The notes below the pieces were generated by a model. The model was not told where the DNA came from and made no database searches. It was given only the letters and a program-made list of their open reading frames with translations. The position numbers were made by a program, and so were the translations under genes. A stretch of DNA of 64,000 bases from Eudorina sp. 2006-703-Eu-15 (taxonomy: Eukaryota; Chlorophyta; Chlorophyceae; Chlamydomonadales; Volvocaceae): the NCBI GenBank assembly GCA_003117195.1, contig BDSI01000026.1:1137205-1201204 (forward strand), written 5' to 3'. Shown one piece after another: positions 1 to 19,000 of the stretch. How positions within the stretch are numbered: the stretch's first letter is position 1; the number at the start of each line of letters is the position of its first letter.

Positions 1-3943
<3,943 letters not shown>

Positions 3944-4190
3944 GCAGGCACGGTCCCCCTTTGAATTAGGAGCATTAAATTGGACAGCAATAGAGCATTA
4001 CATCATTGGTGTTGCCTTCAGAAATGAATGTTCACGTTGCCCATCTTCGTACAATTTCGGAATAGCATTGGTGCATTGCGGCACACCGTCTATAGTTGAC
4101 ATCCCATCTATAGTTAACATTACGATCGTGTATATAGTGAGTACAGGCTGCGCATGTATGCGCTGGTGGGTGTCCGAAGACGAGTTCTAA

Positions 4191-4283
4191 TTTGTTTGCC
4201 CTTGGGCCTCCGGCTCGTATGGGTATGTGCAGGTATGGGGTTACGCACCCCCAACCATACATGTAACACAACAACAACAACAT
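4191..4283 (+). mobile_element. 5'-truncated LINE 3' end (same family)
   Basis: Only the last part of the 3' UTR is present (CCTCCGGCTCGTATGGG, then TACGCACCCCCAACC). It ends ATGTAACACAACAACAACAAC, an AAC-type tail instead of pure AC. It lies 250 bp after the stop codon of gene 1 and supplies the first TGTAA downstream of it. Confidence 0.75.
4262..4266 (+). terminator. Candidate poly(A) signal of gene 1, supplied by a LINE end
   Basis: TGTAA within the LINE fragment at 4191-4283. It is the first such motif after the stop codon of gene 1 (3943). Confidence 0.35.
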
Positions 4284-4940
4284 AATTTTTCGTCAGGCAC
4301 TGGCTGACGGGCATGTAGCGTATATATTACACATTTATCAATTCACACTTATTTACTTACGTAATACAGCGAGTGAGCCGCAATAGAGCGGCATTCCTTG
4401 GGCGAAGATTTGTGTAACCGTTACAAGATGCTACGGAACTGAATTAGTAAGGACGGTTTTGAGGGTTGTTGTTGTTCTCGGTGAGTAGATTAGGCAATAG
4501 AAACAGCCCATCAACCCTTATTTTACCTAATGAATAGAACAAGCAAGTCGGCATCCCGATTGCAATTTGATTCGATTTAGGGAGCGAGGGCAGGCGTTGT
4601 GGTCGGGGAGGTCAGCGCCACGGGCCCCAGCAAGTGTTGATATTGCGCCAGGTTAGTCTTGGGGGTTTTAGATTGGGATATTCCTGAATGAGTCACATTG
4701 GGCATCAGACCCAAAGCCGTCTTGTGCAGGCTGCCCATTGGAAAGGTTTGCCATTAAGATAGGGTGAGGGAGTACCCTTAGGTTGACAACCGGGCTTGGA
4801 CTGGACGCTGACTGGAAGCTCCATTGTAACATTCCACGACGTGACACTTACAGTCCCGTGTACGGCATCCAGGTGAGGAAGAAGCTGTCCGGCCGTATGA
4901 CTGCTCTACTAACGTAATAAATGCCTAGGGCATAAAGCCT

Positions 4941-4941
<1 letters not shown>
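4284..4941. other. Intergenic, nothing recognised
   Basis: A/T-richer unique sequence between the end of gene 1 and the CAG array. No open frame with volvocine-like codon use, no repeat shared with the rest of the window. Confidence 0.5.
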
Positions 4942-5014
<73 letters not shown>

Positions 5015-5304
5015 CGCAGTCGCAGTCGCAGTCGCAGTCGCAGTCGCAGTCGCAGTCGCAGTCGCAGTCGCAGTCGCAGTCGCAGTCGCAGTCGCAGTCG
5101 CAGTCGCAGTCGCAGTCGCAGTCGCAGTCGCAGTCGCAGTCGCAGTCGCAGTCGCAGTCGCAGTCGCAGTCGCAGTCGCAGTCGCAGTCGCAGTCGCAGT
5201 CGCAGTCGCAGTCGCAGTCGCAGTCGCAGTCGCAGTCGCAGTCGCAGTCGCAGTCGCAGTCGCAGTCGCAGTCGCAGTCGCAGTCGCAGTCGCAGTCGCA
5301 GTCG
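4942..5304. repeat. (CAG)24 joined to (CAGTCG)49
   Basis: A pure CAG array (4942-5013) runs directly into a pure CAGTCG hexamer array (5011-5304). No coding gene is supported here. The reverse-strand open frames are just Cys or Asp-Cys repeats. Confidence 0.97.
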
Positions 5305-5687
5305 CTGTAAGACCGTGCTTCGGACTTGGCGATTTCGCGGGTCTGACCCACGGGCCTTACCAATAACGTGAGTTAACCGATCCTAGAATTAAGCTGGATC
5401 GCAAATTATAAATTATAACCAAAGCATTATGTGGTATGTCGTAATGGCTTTGGAGTTCTCTAGGAGAACACAGATATGCACGATCTGTCGTATCAAGGTA
5501 CGACACGCGGATTGTGAGGTCCGCGGTGCACAAAAGCTCACAGGGCAGGGGCAGGTGCCGCCACTTACATACTGTGCTTTGGGTCCGAGTCCCAACCTGA
5601 CCCAATATCCTTTTGTATTACTACTAAAGATCCACGCTTCCGCTAGCTAGGTATTCGTCTATCGTTAAGGTAGACGGACCGTCCTTA

Positions 5688-7185
5688 CAGTCGCAGTCGC
5701 AGTCGCAGTCGCAGTCGCAGTCGCAGTCGCCCAGTCGCAGTCGCTCGCAGTCGCAGTCGCAGTCGCAGTCGCAGTCGCAGTCGCAGTCGCAGTCGCAGTC
5801 GCAGTCGCAGTCGCAGTCGCAGTCGCAGTCGCAGTCGCAGTCGCAGTCGCAGTCGCAGTCGCAGTCGCAGTCGCAGTCGCAGTCGCAGTCGCAGTCGCAG
5901 TCGCCCAGTCGCAGTCGCAGTCGCAGTCGCAGTCGCAGTCGCAGTCGCAGTCGCAGTCGCAGTCGCAGTCGCAGTCGCAGTCGCAGTCGCAGTCCCCTCG
6001 CAGTCGCAGTCGCAGTCGCAGTCGCAGTCGCAGTCGCAGTCGCAGTCGCAGTCGCAGTCGCAGTCGCAGTCGCAGTCGCAGTCGCAGTCGCAGTCGCAGT
6101 CGCAGTCGCAGTCGCAGTCGCAGTCGCAGTCGCAGTCCAGTCGCAGTCGCAGTCGCAGTCGCAGTCGCAGTCGCAGTCGCAGTCGCGTCGCAGTCGCAGT
6201 CGCAGTCGCAGTCGCAGTCGCAGTCGCAAGTCGCAGTCGCAGTCGCAGTCGCAGTCGCAGTCGCAGTCGCAGTCGCAGTCGCAGTCGCAGTCGCAGTCGC
6301 AGTCGCAGTCGCAGTCGCAGTCGCAGTCGCAGTCGCAGTCGCAGTCGCAGTCGCAGTCGCAGTCGCAGTCGCAGTCGCAGTCGCAGTCGCAGTCGCAGTC
6401 GCAGTCGCAGTCGCAGTCGCAGTCGCAGTCGCAGTCGCAGTCGCAGTCGCAGTCGCCAGTCGCAGTCGCAGTCGCAGTCGCAGTCGCAGTCGCAGTCGCA
6501 GTCGCAGTCGCAGTCGCAGTCGCAGTCGCAGTCGCAGTCGCAGTCGCCAGTCGCAGTCGCCAGTCGCAGTCGCAGTCGCAGTCGCAGTCGCAGTCGCAGT
6601 CGCAGTCGCAGTCGCAGTCGCAGTCGCAGTCGCAGTCGCAGTCGCAGTCGAGTCGCAGTCCGTCGCAGTCGCAGTCGCAGCAGTCGCAGTCGCAGTCGTC
6701 GCAGTCGCAGTCGCAGTCGCAGTCGCCAGTCGCAGTCGCAGTCGCAGTCGCAGTCGCAGTCGCAGTCGCAGTCGCAGTCGCAGTCGCAGTCGCAGTCGCA
6801 GTCGCAGTCGCAGTCGCAGTCGCAGTCGCAGTCGCAGTCGCAGTCGCAGTCGCAGTCGCAGTCGCAGTCGCAGTCGCAGTCGCAGTCGCAGTCGCAGTCG
6901 CAGTCGCAGTCGCAGTCGCAGTCGCAGTCGCAGTCGCAGTCGCAGTCGCAGTCGCAGTCGCAGTCGCAGTCGCAGTCGCAGTCGCAGTCGCAGTCGCAGT
7001 CGCAGTCGCAGTCGCAGTCGCAGTCGCAGTCGCAGTCGCAGTCGCAGTCGCAGTCGCAGTCGCAGTCGCAGTCGCAGTCGCAGTCGCAGTCGCAGTCGCA
7101 GTCGCAGTCGCAGTCGCAGTCGCAGTCGCAGTCGCAGTCGCAGTCGCAGTCGCAGTCGCAGTCGCAGTCGCAGTCGCAGTCGCAG
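5688..7185. repeat. (CAGTCG)n hexanucleotide array, about 1.5 kb
   Basis: About 250 copies of CAGTCG with a handful of single- or few-base interruptions (for example CGCCCAGTCG, CAGTCCCCTCG and CGCAAGTCG, mostly between 5720 and 6730). The last 450 bp is pure. It is separated from the neighbouring array by about 380 bp of unique sequence. Confidence 0.97.
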
Positions 7186-7368
7186 CAAAACAGCGTGTCC
7201 CTCCCTGTCCCTCTGAGAGCGTGACCGTTTCACATGATTGCTTGGCAAGATCACGGAAGGATACGGAACGTAAAGGCCAACACGAACATCTCCACATCAG
7301 TCGTCCGCCACCGATAACTATCATCCCCTTGTGGGGTCCATCCGCTTTACTGTGCATCATTCGTTAAC

Positions 7369-9361
<1,993 letters not shown>

Positions 9362-10009
9362 ATGCGCAATCCCAGCATGGAAATTCACAGCCGGTGGCGC
9401 GCGCCGCCACCGGCGCAGCTCTCGAAGCTCCGTAAGAACGGCGGGTTGGATGCGGCCGCGAAACGCTCGACGCACTTGCTGGAACCGCCCCGCGACTCCA
9501 CCTCCCGCCCACACCACCACCCGTCGGCTCCCCAGCCGCTGTGTCTCCTCCTGCTCCTCGCCGCCTGCTCCTCACCATCCATTTTTGTTTCCGCCGGTCC
9601 CAATACTTCCTTCGCTTCCCTCGACCTAGCGCGCCTCAACCGCCTCGACTCCATTCCTCACCCCCACGGGCGCCGCGCCCTGCTCGCTAAGCCGGAGCAG
9701 GGCGGAGGCCCCGACTGCATCGGGTGCGACGCCCTGACAGGCGACTCCAGCAGCGCAGTCTACAGCGCGGGGGGGGGAGGCTGCCTGGCCGTCGCCTGCA
9801 CTGCCGTCGACGCCGCCTCGCAGCTGGTGACCGTTGACCTGAGCGGCTGCAAGGGCGGCGGCGGCTTCAGCACCGTGTGCTGTCGGTTCGCGCAGTGCCG
9901 GCGCGCGGGCTGCGGCCCCGGGGGCTCGGCCGACGACTTTGGCAAGTGCAGCAACGTCGTCACCTTCGGGTACTACATCCCCCTCGGCGTCACCTCGCTG
10001 CCGCTGCAG
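9362..10009 (+). CDS. Gene 2 exon 1: signal region and half-module A1
   Basis: The exon encodes a basic N-terminal stretch, the hydrophobic secretion core near residues 59-77, and half-module A1 from about residue 118. A1 is the divergent copy. It carries the RAGCGPGGSA motif and a GKC motif that the other A copies of this gene lack but gene 4 has. It ends in SLPLQ at the donor CAG before GTGAGC. ATG 9362 is the first in-frame start; ATG 9377 is a second candidate five codons later. Confidence 0.75.
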
Positions 10010-13000
10010 GTGAGCGGGCTGCTGCTGCTGTGGGCGCGGCCTCACCTCACCTCACCTCACCTCATCTCACGCGCGCGGTGCTCGGACCAATCGCAATTTT
10101 GTCTTGACAAGTTTGTAAACGCACCCAGCGGTATCTGCCGGGAGGGTCCAGCTGTAGGGTCGCCGGTGCTTCCTCCCTGTTACTCCCACGCACCCGGAGA
10201 ACACGGCCTCCGTGATTTTGAGACGGTGTGGAGGTGTAGCTGTGTAAAAGGAAACTGAGCCGCGGGAAGCGAAGTCCAGCGCAACAGGCGATACAGGCGA
10301 CGTGGCTGTGCAAATGTGTTGCAGTTGTAATTGTATGGTATGTGAATATGTTAAGTGCATAGTTGTGTTACTGTGTGGTTAATGAATGAACGTTAAAGCG
10401 GACCCCGAAAAGGGATTAACGGGGTATACCAGGGCAAGAACCAGCAGCGGGCCCCACCCACAAGGCGGCAAGGTGATTTGACTGTTGAGTGTTGTCCCCG
10501 GAATGAGTTCCCTTTAATATGGGTTTGGGGTGCGCGTTTGAGGGCTTCCAACATATTACGCTGGGTAAAACTGCAGCGTGTATCGAGGCGCTTCCATCGC
10601 ACCGATGGAGCGGCCCACTCAGAAACACACCCACCCACCCCACCCCACATGCGGCCGACCCCGGGGGTGTTTATCAAGTGGCGCCGGTGTAGCAGAACGG
10701 CTGCCATGCATGATGCGCAAAGGTTTGACTGGGCACCATCTTTCGGGACATCTGACATTCAGAGGGTGTACCGGCAGGGCAGCAATCAACCGCCTGCCCT
10801 GATCCGTCCCTTGGTATGGAGTCCCGCGCTATCACATCCCTGCCCGCCTGCCAGGCTGCCGTGCACAGCCCTAAGGGCCTGGAGGTGGACCACCGGGCTT
10901 TGCGGCCCATGCCGTCTCATCTGGTGTATACATCTGAAAGGGCCTAACCTTGAAGGCACTCCGAAACCACTGGTGCTGAGATTTTTGCTTTGCGTGGTGC
11001 GGGGTTTCAGGTCGTACAAACTCCACGTGCCGTGTAGGTCCGCCGGGTTGCCGCTGACCTGCCCACGCTGCGTTTTTCTCCCGTGAAACTCCTGACTGGG
11101 CCCCGCCGACGTGCTTTGATTGGGCGTGTCTCGCCTCCGTCCCTATCTGCGGCCATGCCCTGCCTTTCGCCCCGAACCGCAGCTGCACGACGGGCGCCTG
11201 GCGGGCAACCTGCCCGCGTCGTCCTGCGCCGCGGGAATAGGCCTCGGCCCGAACCAGTGCTGCAGCGGCTCCGGAGGCGCCTGCGCGAAGGACGCGGGCT
11301 CCACCGCAATTTGCAACATCGCGGTGGACCTGACCTCCATCCCGAGCTGCCGCCAAGGAGCTACCCTCCAACTGAGCTCTCCGCCGCCGCCACCGCCGCC
11401 AACCCTATTGACTCTAAGCCCGCCGCCGCCGCCGCCACCCCGCCCGCCACCGCCGAGGCCGCCGCCGCCACCGCCCCGCCCTCCACCGCCCAGGCCACCA
11501 ACACCGCCGCCACCCCGCCCCCCGCCCCCAAGCCCACCACCGCCGCCACCACGAGTACAACTTTCGCCTTCAAATTCTCCACCATCGCCACCGCCCCGCC
11601 CGCCACCGCCAAGCCCGCCGTCGCCCCCGCCCCGCCCGCCACCACCAAGCCCGTCAACACCCCGGGCCCCGCCCCCCAGCCCACCTCCTCCGCCAACACC
11701 GGGCCCGCCACCGCCAAACCCACCACCGCCGCCTCCAAGAAAGAAAATGATGCCTCCAAACCCGCCACCGCCGCAGCCGCCCCCGCCAAGCCCGCCACCA
11801 CCGCGCCCACCACCCCCAAGTCCACCACCGCCGCCCCCGCCCCGCCCTTCGCCCCAAGCCCACCGCCGCCGCCACCACGAATACAATTGTTGCCTCCGAG
11901 CCCGCCACCGCCGCCCCCGCCCCGCCCGCCCCGCCCCGCCCGCCATCCCCGCCACCGCCCCGCTCACCCCCGCCACCTCCAAGCCCACCTCCGCCACCTC
12001 CAAGCCCGCCACCACCGGGCCCGCCACAGCCAAATCCACCACCGCCGCCTCCAAGAAAGAAAATGATGCCTCCAAACCCGCCACTGCCGCAGCCGCCCCC
12101 GCCAAGCCCGCCACCACCGGGCCCACCACCCCAAGTCCACCACCGCCGCCCCCGCCCCGCCCTTCGCCCCCAAGCCCACCGCCGCCGCCACCACGAATAC
12201 AATTGTTGCCTCCGAGCCCGCCACCGCCGCCCCCGCCCCGCCCGCCCCCGCCCCGCCCGCCATCCCCGCCACCGCCCCGCCCACCCCCGCCACCTCCAAG
12301 CCCGCCACCACCGGGGCCCCCACCGCCAAACCCACCACCGCCGCCTCCAAGAAAGAAAATGATGCCTCCAAACCCGCCACCGCCGCAGCCGCCCCCGCCA
12401 AGCCCGCCACCACCGGGCCCACCACCCCAAGTCCACCACCGCCGCCCCCGCCCCGGCCGCCGCCACCACGAATACAATTGTTACCTCCGAGCCCGCCACC
12501 GCCGCCCCCGCCCCGCCCGCCACCGCCTCGCCCGCCATCCCCGCCACCGCCACGCCCACCTCCTCCAAGCCCGCCACCACCGGGCCCACCACCCCAAGTC
12601 CACCACCACCGCCGCCGCCACGCCCTCCGCCCCCAAGCCCACCGCCGCCGCCACCACGTATACGATTGTTACCACCGACTCCGCCGTCGCCGCCTCCGCC
12701 CCGCCCGCCCCCGCCCCGCCCGCCATCCCCACCACCGCCCCGCCCACCACCGCCAAGCCCGCCACCACCGGGCCCACCACCCCCAGTCCACCACCGCCGC
12801 CCCCGCCCCGTCCTCCGCCCCAAGCCCACCGCCGCCGCCACCACGAATACAATTGCTCCCTCCAAGTCCGCCACCGCCGCCCCCGCCCCGCCCGCCCCCG
12901 CCCGCCCGCCACCCCCAAGCCCACCACCCCCAAGCCCACCACCCCAAGCCCGCCACCCCCAAGCCCACCTCGCCAGCCACCCCCGAGTCCCTCCCCGCGG

Positions 13001-16000
13001 CCTCCGCAAAGACCATTGTCACCTACCCCCCCTGCGAGTGGTGTGGGCAACACCAAGCCTCCTCCGCCACCGCCCAGCCCGCCGCCGCCTCGCCCGCCGC
13101 CGCCTCGCCCGCCGCTCCCCAACCCGCCACCACCTAGTCCTCCCCCCCCGCCTTTCCTCTTTCCCACTCCCAAAACACCTGCCATCGGTACCTGTCTCTC
13201 ATGCAGCATCTTCACGGGCAGTGCCAGCAGCACCACCTACACCGCCGGCGGCACGGGCTGCCTGTCCGTCAGCTTCTCGGCCGTCAACGCCGCCACCAAC
13301 ACCCGCTCAGTCACCATTGATCTGAGCAGCTGCAAGGGCGGTGTTACCCTCAGCTGGGCGTGCAGCAGGTCCGACCTGACCACCCTGACCAGCTGCGACT
13401 CCTCATCTGTCGCCCTGGGCGGTGTGAGGTGCGATGACGCGACCTCCATCACGTACACCGTGCCCGCCGGCATGACAAGCCTGCCACTGCAGGTGCGTGG
13501 GTACAGCCGGCCCTTGGTGTGAGCTCAGGCCTCGGGGCCATTACGCTGCGATGAGACTACTAGGCCGGGAACAAGAAGAGGAGGCTTAGGCTGAACATAT
13601 TGACACAATGACATCTGACATGGGGGACAGGGTACGGCATATAAGATCTTAGTAACGCCTGCCGCTGTTGTCGTACAGAATGCCGTAGGAGCCTTTGTAG
13701 CTACATACAGCGCGCGTGCGCGGAGTTGAAATAAAGCAAGCTCAGATCGTAGGGTATGAATGAATGCATGAACGTTACAGCGGACCCCGAAAAGGAAACA
13801 ACGGTGTATACCAGGGCAAGTCCCAGCAGGCCCCACCGACAAGGCGGTAAGAGACCTCCACACCTCAACGCCACGGATAAAGGGCCACAACCCCATTCAG
13901 ACAGCCACCTAAGCAAGCAGAGGCGCACAGCGGGGCCCCACTGCCAAGGGGATACGGTAGGCACAGCAGCGGAGGTGGACCCTCAGTCCCGACCGGGCGG
14001 TCCAACGGGCCCAGATAGCTGTGTAGGCGGCTCATCTGCGTAAGCTGCGGACCCATCCACCACCACCTCTCCCGCGGGGTCATGCAGCCATTGCGGCCAA
14101 CACATACACCAGGTTACTGGGCGCCAGGATTACCTCTCCTGGAATCCGCACCAGACCCGCCGAAGATATAACAGCAGATTATCAAGGCCGTACGGCACGG
14201 CGCGTGTTTGTGAAGCCAAGCAGAACCCCGTGCGAGGGTGGCACCCAGGCAAGATAATCTCCCTCCTCGCCCGCACCGCCACCGCATCCCCCGTACATAC
14301 ATTTTTCCGCCGCTGCAGATCCATGACGGCCAGCTCACCGGCAACGTGCCCATGGCCTCCTGCTCCGACGGCAGGGGACTGGGCCCCAACCAGTGCTGTG
14401 GCGGCTACCGCAGTCCCTGCGCCGACCTGACCATCGGAACGGGCGTGTGCGCCATCACCGTGGACCTCGCCTCCCTGCCGGGCTGGCTCTCGAGGAAGCC
14501 TCCGCCGCTGCCCCCGTCCAGCCCTCCGCCGCCGCCCCCAGGGGCAGGTGTGGGCAGCGCCAAACCTCCACCGCCGCCGCCGCCTAGGTCTCCGCAGCCG
14601 CGGCCGCCTCGCCCGCCGCCGCCTCGCCCGCCGCCGCCTCGCCCGCCGCCGCCCAGCCCGCCGCCCCCCAACCCACCACCGCCTAGTCCTCCTCCACCTG
14701 TCATCTTTCCCACTCCAAACACACCTGCCATTGGTACCTGCCTCTCATGCAGCATCTTCACGGGCAGTGCCAGCAGCACCACCTACACCGCCGGCGGCAC
14801 GGGCTGCCTGTCCGTCAGCTTCTCGGCCGTCAACGCCGCCACCAACACCCGCTCAGTCACCATTGATTTGAGCAGCTGCAACGGCGGTGCTACCCTCAAC
14901 TGGGCGTGCAGCCGATCCGACCTGACCACCCTGACCAGCTGCGACTCCTCATCTGTCGCCCTGGGCGGTGTGAGGTGCGATGACGCGACCTCCATCACGT
15001 ACACCGTGCCCGCCGGCATGACAAGCCTGCCACTGCAGGTGCGTGGGTACAGCCGGCCCTTGGTGTGAGCTCAGGGCCATTACGCTGCGATGGGACGACT
15101 CCGCCGCGAACAAAATGAGGCGGCGTTGGCTGAATTTATTGACACAATGACATCTGACATGGGGCGCAGGGTACGGCATATAAGTAAGGCCTGCCGCTTC
15201 TATCGTACAGACTGCCGTAGGAGCCTTAGTAGCTACAGACAGCGCGCGTGCGTGGAGTTAACATAGACCAAGCCCAGATAATAGGGTCTGTAGTTGGTTT
15301 CATCCCTTCTTTTGCGACCGTTGCCAAGTGGACCCTTAGTCCCGACCGGGCGGTCCAACGGGCCCAGATAGCTGTGTAGGCGGCTCACATCGTCAAACCC
15401 TACCAAGAACTGCGCACCTACGGAATCCACCACCACCCGTGGGGGGGGGGAGTCAATGCAACCATACCGGCCAACACACCAGGTTACTGGGTGCCAGGAT
15501 TACCTCTCCTGGAATCCGCACCAGACACGCCGAATTACAGCAGATTATCAAGGCCGTACGGCGCGGCGCGTGTTTGTGAAGCCAAGCAGAACCCCGTGCG
15601 AGGGTGGCACCCAGGCAAGATATTCTCCCTCCTCACCCGCACCACCACCGCATCCCCCGTACATACATTTTTCCGCCGCTGCAGATCCAGGACGGCCAGC
15701 TCACCGGCAACGTGCCCATGGCCTCCTGCTCCGACGGCAGGGGACTGGGCCCCAACCAGTGCTGCGGCGGCTACCGCAGCCCCTGCGCCGACCTGACCAT
15801 CGGAACGGGCGTGTGCGCCATCACCGTGGACCTCGCCTCCCTGCCGGGCTGGCTCTCGAGGAAGCCTCCGCCGCCGCCCCCGTCCAGCCCTCCGCCACCG
15901 CCACCAGGGGCAGGTGTGGGCAGCGCCAAGCCACCGCCTCCGCCGCCGCCTAGGCCTCCGCCGCCGCCGCCTAGCCCGCCACCGCCTAGCCCGCCGCCGC

Positions 16001-19000
16001 CTCGCCCGCCGCCGCCCAGCCCGCCGCAACCCAACCCGGCACCACCTGGTCCTCCTCCCCCGCCTTTCCTCTTCCCCACTCCCAACACACCTGCCATCGG
16101 TACCTGTCTCTCATGCAGCATCTTCACCGGCAGTGCCAGCAGCACCACCTACACCGCCGGCGGCACGGGCTGCCTGTCCGTCAGCTTCTCGGCCGTCAAC
16201 GCCGCCACCAACACCCGCTCAGTCACCATTGATCTGAGCAGCTGCAAGGGCGGTGCTACGCTGAGCTGGGCGTGCAGCAGGTCCGACCTGACCACCCTGA
16301 CCAGTTGCGACTCGTCAGCCGCCGCTTCGGGTGACTTCAAGTGCGAAGACGCCACCTCCATCACCTTCACCGTGCCCGCCGGCATGACCCGCCTGCCCTT
16401 ACAAGTGAGTACGGCAGGTCATGAACTCACATCGAAAAGGTAACATCATACTGGAAAGGCACCTGCTGAAACCTATAGCGTTACTCATGAAGGGCCGGCT
16501 TGATAGGTCGACTAATTGTCCGGGGTCGCGGTCCGGGGTGCAGGCAGCAGTAGTGCAGGCGGTTGTCCGGCATCCAGCATCTCCGCGGCACCTGCAGGGA
16601 GCGCATGCAGGGACCGGCATTACATCAGCCCCAAGAAATACTCCTGGACCTGGAGAATACCACGCAGCAGGGCTTCCCGCCGCCCCGCGGATATAAAGCC
16701 TGCTGTTTGAATGAATGGATGAATGAACGTTACAGCGGACCCCAAAGGGATCGACGGTGTATACCAGGGCAAGCCCCAGCAGGCCCCACCGCCAAGGCTG
16801 TTTGCATGTTCTTACTGATGTGACAGTGCATCCCGGGGGCCATCGCTGACAGCCGTAGCGTCCTCCCCACACACTGCGAGAACGAGGCCGCGCCACCGTG
16901 GCGCACCAAACAGGCTCCACATAAAACGCACCGCAGCCCATCGCTGCTGGTGCAGACGCAAGGCGGCACGTTCCAAGCAAGCGTACATGCACGCACAACC
17001 GCCCGCACACACGCACGCACGCACGCACGCACGCACAGAAAGGAACGGGAGTTGCAACACAATGCGCCCGAGGCCGATACACCGAGGGTATGTGGGTGCG
17101 GCCAGTTGGGCATGGCAGTTGGACCAGTCAACCCCTGAACACAAACACAGCGCAAGAGTTGTCGTACCGGCGGAGGCAGGTTACGAGTGCCCGAATGAGC
17201 CGAACGGAAAGTCCATCTTCCACTTGTGCCCAAGGTGCATCCCTAGCAACCTTTGCGTCCCGACATCACATCGACACCCATCCATTATATGTCCCCGCCC
17301 GCCGCTGCAGATCCATGACGGCCAGCTCACCGGCAACGTGCCCATGGCCTCCTGCTCCGACGGCAGGGGACTGGGCCCCAACCAGTGCTGCGGCGGCTAC
17401 CGCGGCGCCTGCGCTGACGCCGCACTGGGGACGGGCGTATGCGCCATAACAGTGGATCTCAGATCCCTGCCGGGCTGGCTGTCCGGGCAAGCCGCTAGTC
17501 CGCCGCCACCACCACCGCCACCACCTGCGAGCGGTGTAGGCACTGCAAAGCCTCCACCGCCGCCGCCTGTCAGTCCACCGCCGCCGCTCCCCGCTGCTGG
17601 TGCGGGGTTTCCCAGGTCACCTCCTCCACGCCCGCCGCTGCCTAGCCCGCCGCCGCCTAGCCCGCCGCCACCGAGTCCGCACCCGCCCAGCCCGCCGCCA
17701 CCCAACCCGCCACCACCTAGTCCTCCTCCACCGCCTTTCCTCTTCCCCACTCCCAACACACCTGCCATCGGTACCTGTCTCTCATGCAGCATCTTCACGG
17801 GCAGTGCCAGCAGCACCACCTACACCGCCGGCGGCACGGGCTGCCTGTCCGTCAGCTTCTCAGCCGTCAACACCGCCACCAACACCCGCTCAGTCACCAT
17901 CGATCTGAGCAACTGCAACGGCGGTGCTACCCTCAACTGGGCGTGCAGCCGATCCGACCTGACCACCCTGACTAGCTGCGACTCCTCATCTGTCGCCCTG
18001 GGCGGTGTGAGGTGCGATGACGCGACCTTCATCACGTACACCGTACCCGCCGGCATGACCAGCCTGCCATTGCAGGTGCGTGGGTACAGCTGTCCCTTGG
18101 TGTGAGCTCAGGCCCAGTCGGCGGTACGACAGTTGGTGGGCTCAAGATCTGCCTCATACCCGCCGTGGGTCAACCCGTTGAAGACGCCGATCATCCCTTT
18201 GTCCGCTAAGTCATCCAATCACAGCACTAGAGCCCAAAGTTGAAAGTTTTGCGGGATGGGTAGCTAGAATTGGGACTGCTAGCTGTCGTGCCACGCGAAA
18301 GGCTAGCCTCATAACAAGGCGGTAAACCGTCGCGTAGCCCGCTGAGGCCCACGTAAGGTTGCCGCGGTTTGGCAGCACAAACAGTGCATTAAGAAGTGCG
18401 GGCGTCGGGCTAAGGTCTCCCTGACCGCCACCTTTCTTATGTTCCCGTTCTTAAGCATGCTTCCTTGCTGACACGCTAACCAACCAACCCAAAACTGGCT
18501 GGCCTACCCGAGGATTCGCGCCGCCACCGCCCGCACTACCACCTCCTCGCCAGTTCACCACCACCTACCGCAATGCCCACCCGCGCCACCACCGGGCCAA
18601 CACTACGTCAACGGCCCTGCTGTATGTGTGTGTGTATGTGTCATGGTTTGGGGTGCATGACCCCATATACCTGTACAACTACCCACACGAGCCGTAGGCC
18701 CGAGGACACGCAAATAACGCCTGAAATAAAGCACGCGCAGTACGCTGCACACGCACAGCACGCCGCTCCAGGTCTTCCGCAAGCACAGAAGGACCCCATG
18801 CGTCACATCCGTATAACAGTTGTGCACCCTGTGCTAAATGTGTCCCCGCCGGCCGCTGCAGATCCAGGACGGCCAGCTCACCGGCAACGTGCCCATGGCC
18901 TCCTGCTCCGAAGGCAGGGGACTGGGCCCCAACCAGTGCTGCGGCGGCTACCGCAGTCCCTGCGCCGACCTGACCATCGGAACGGGCGTGTGCGCCATCA

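Noticed and set aside
4848..7360. Long minus-strand open frames (171 to 578 codons) of Asp-Cys, Ala-Thr or Arg-Leu dipeptides
   Set aside because: They are translations of the CAGTCG and CAG arrays, which contain no stop in several frames. No signal peptide, splice pattern or unique flanking coding sequence supports a protein.
11143..12477. Antisense Gly-rich proteins opposite the pherophorin hinges (also 27778-29031, 34819-35514 and 61305-62312)
   Set aside because: The complement of CCN-rich coding sequence is GGN/NGG-rich and rarely forms stops. The + strand carries the domains, signal peptides and splice sites.
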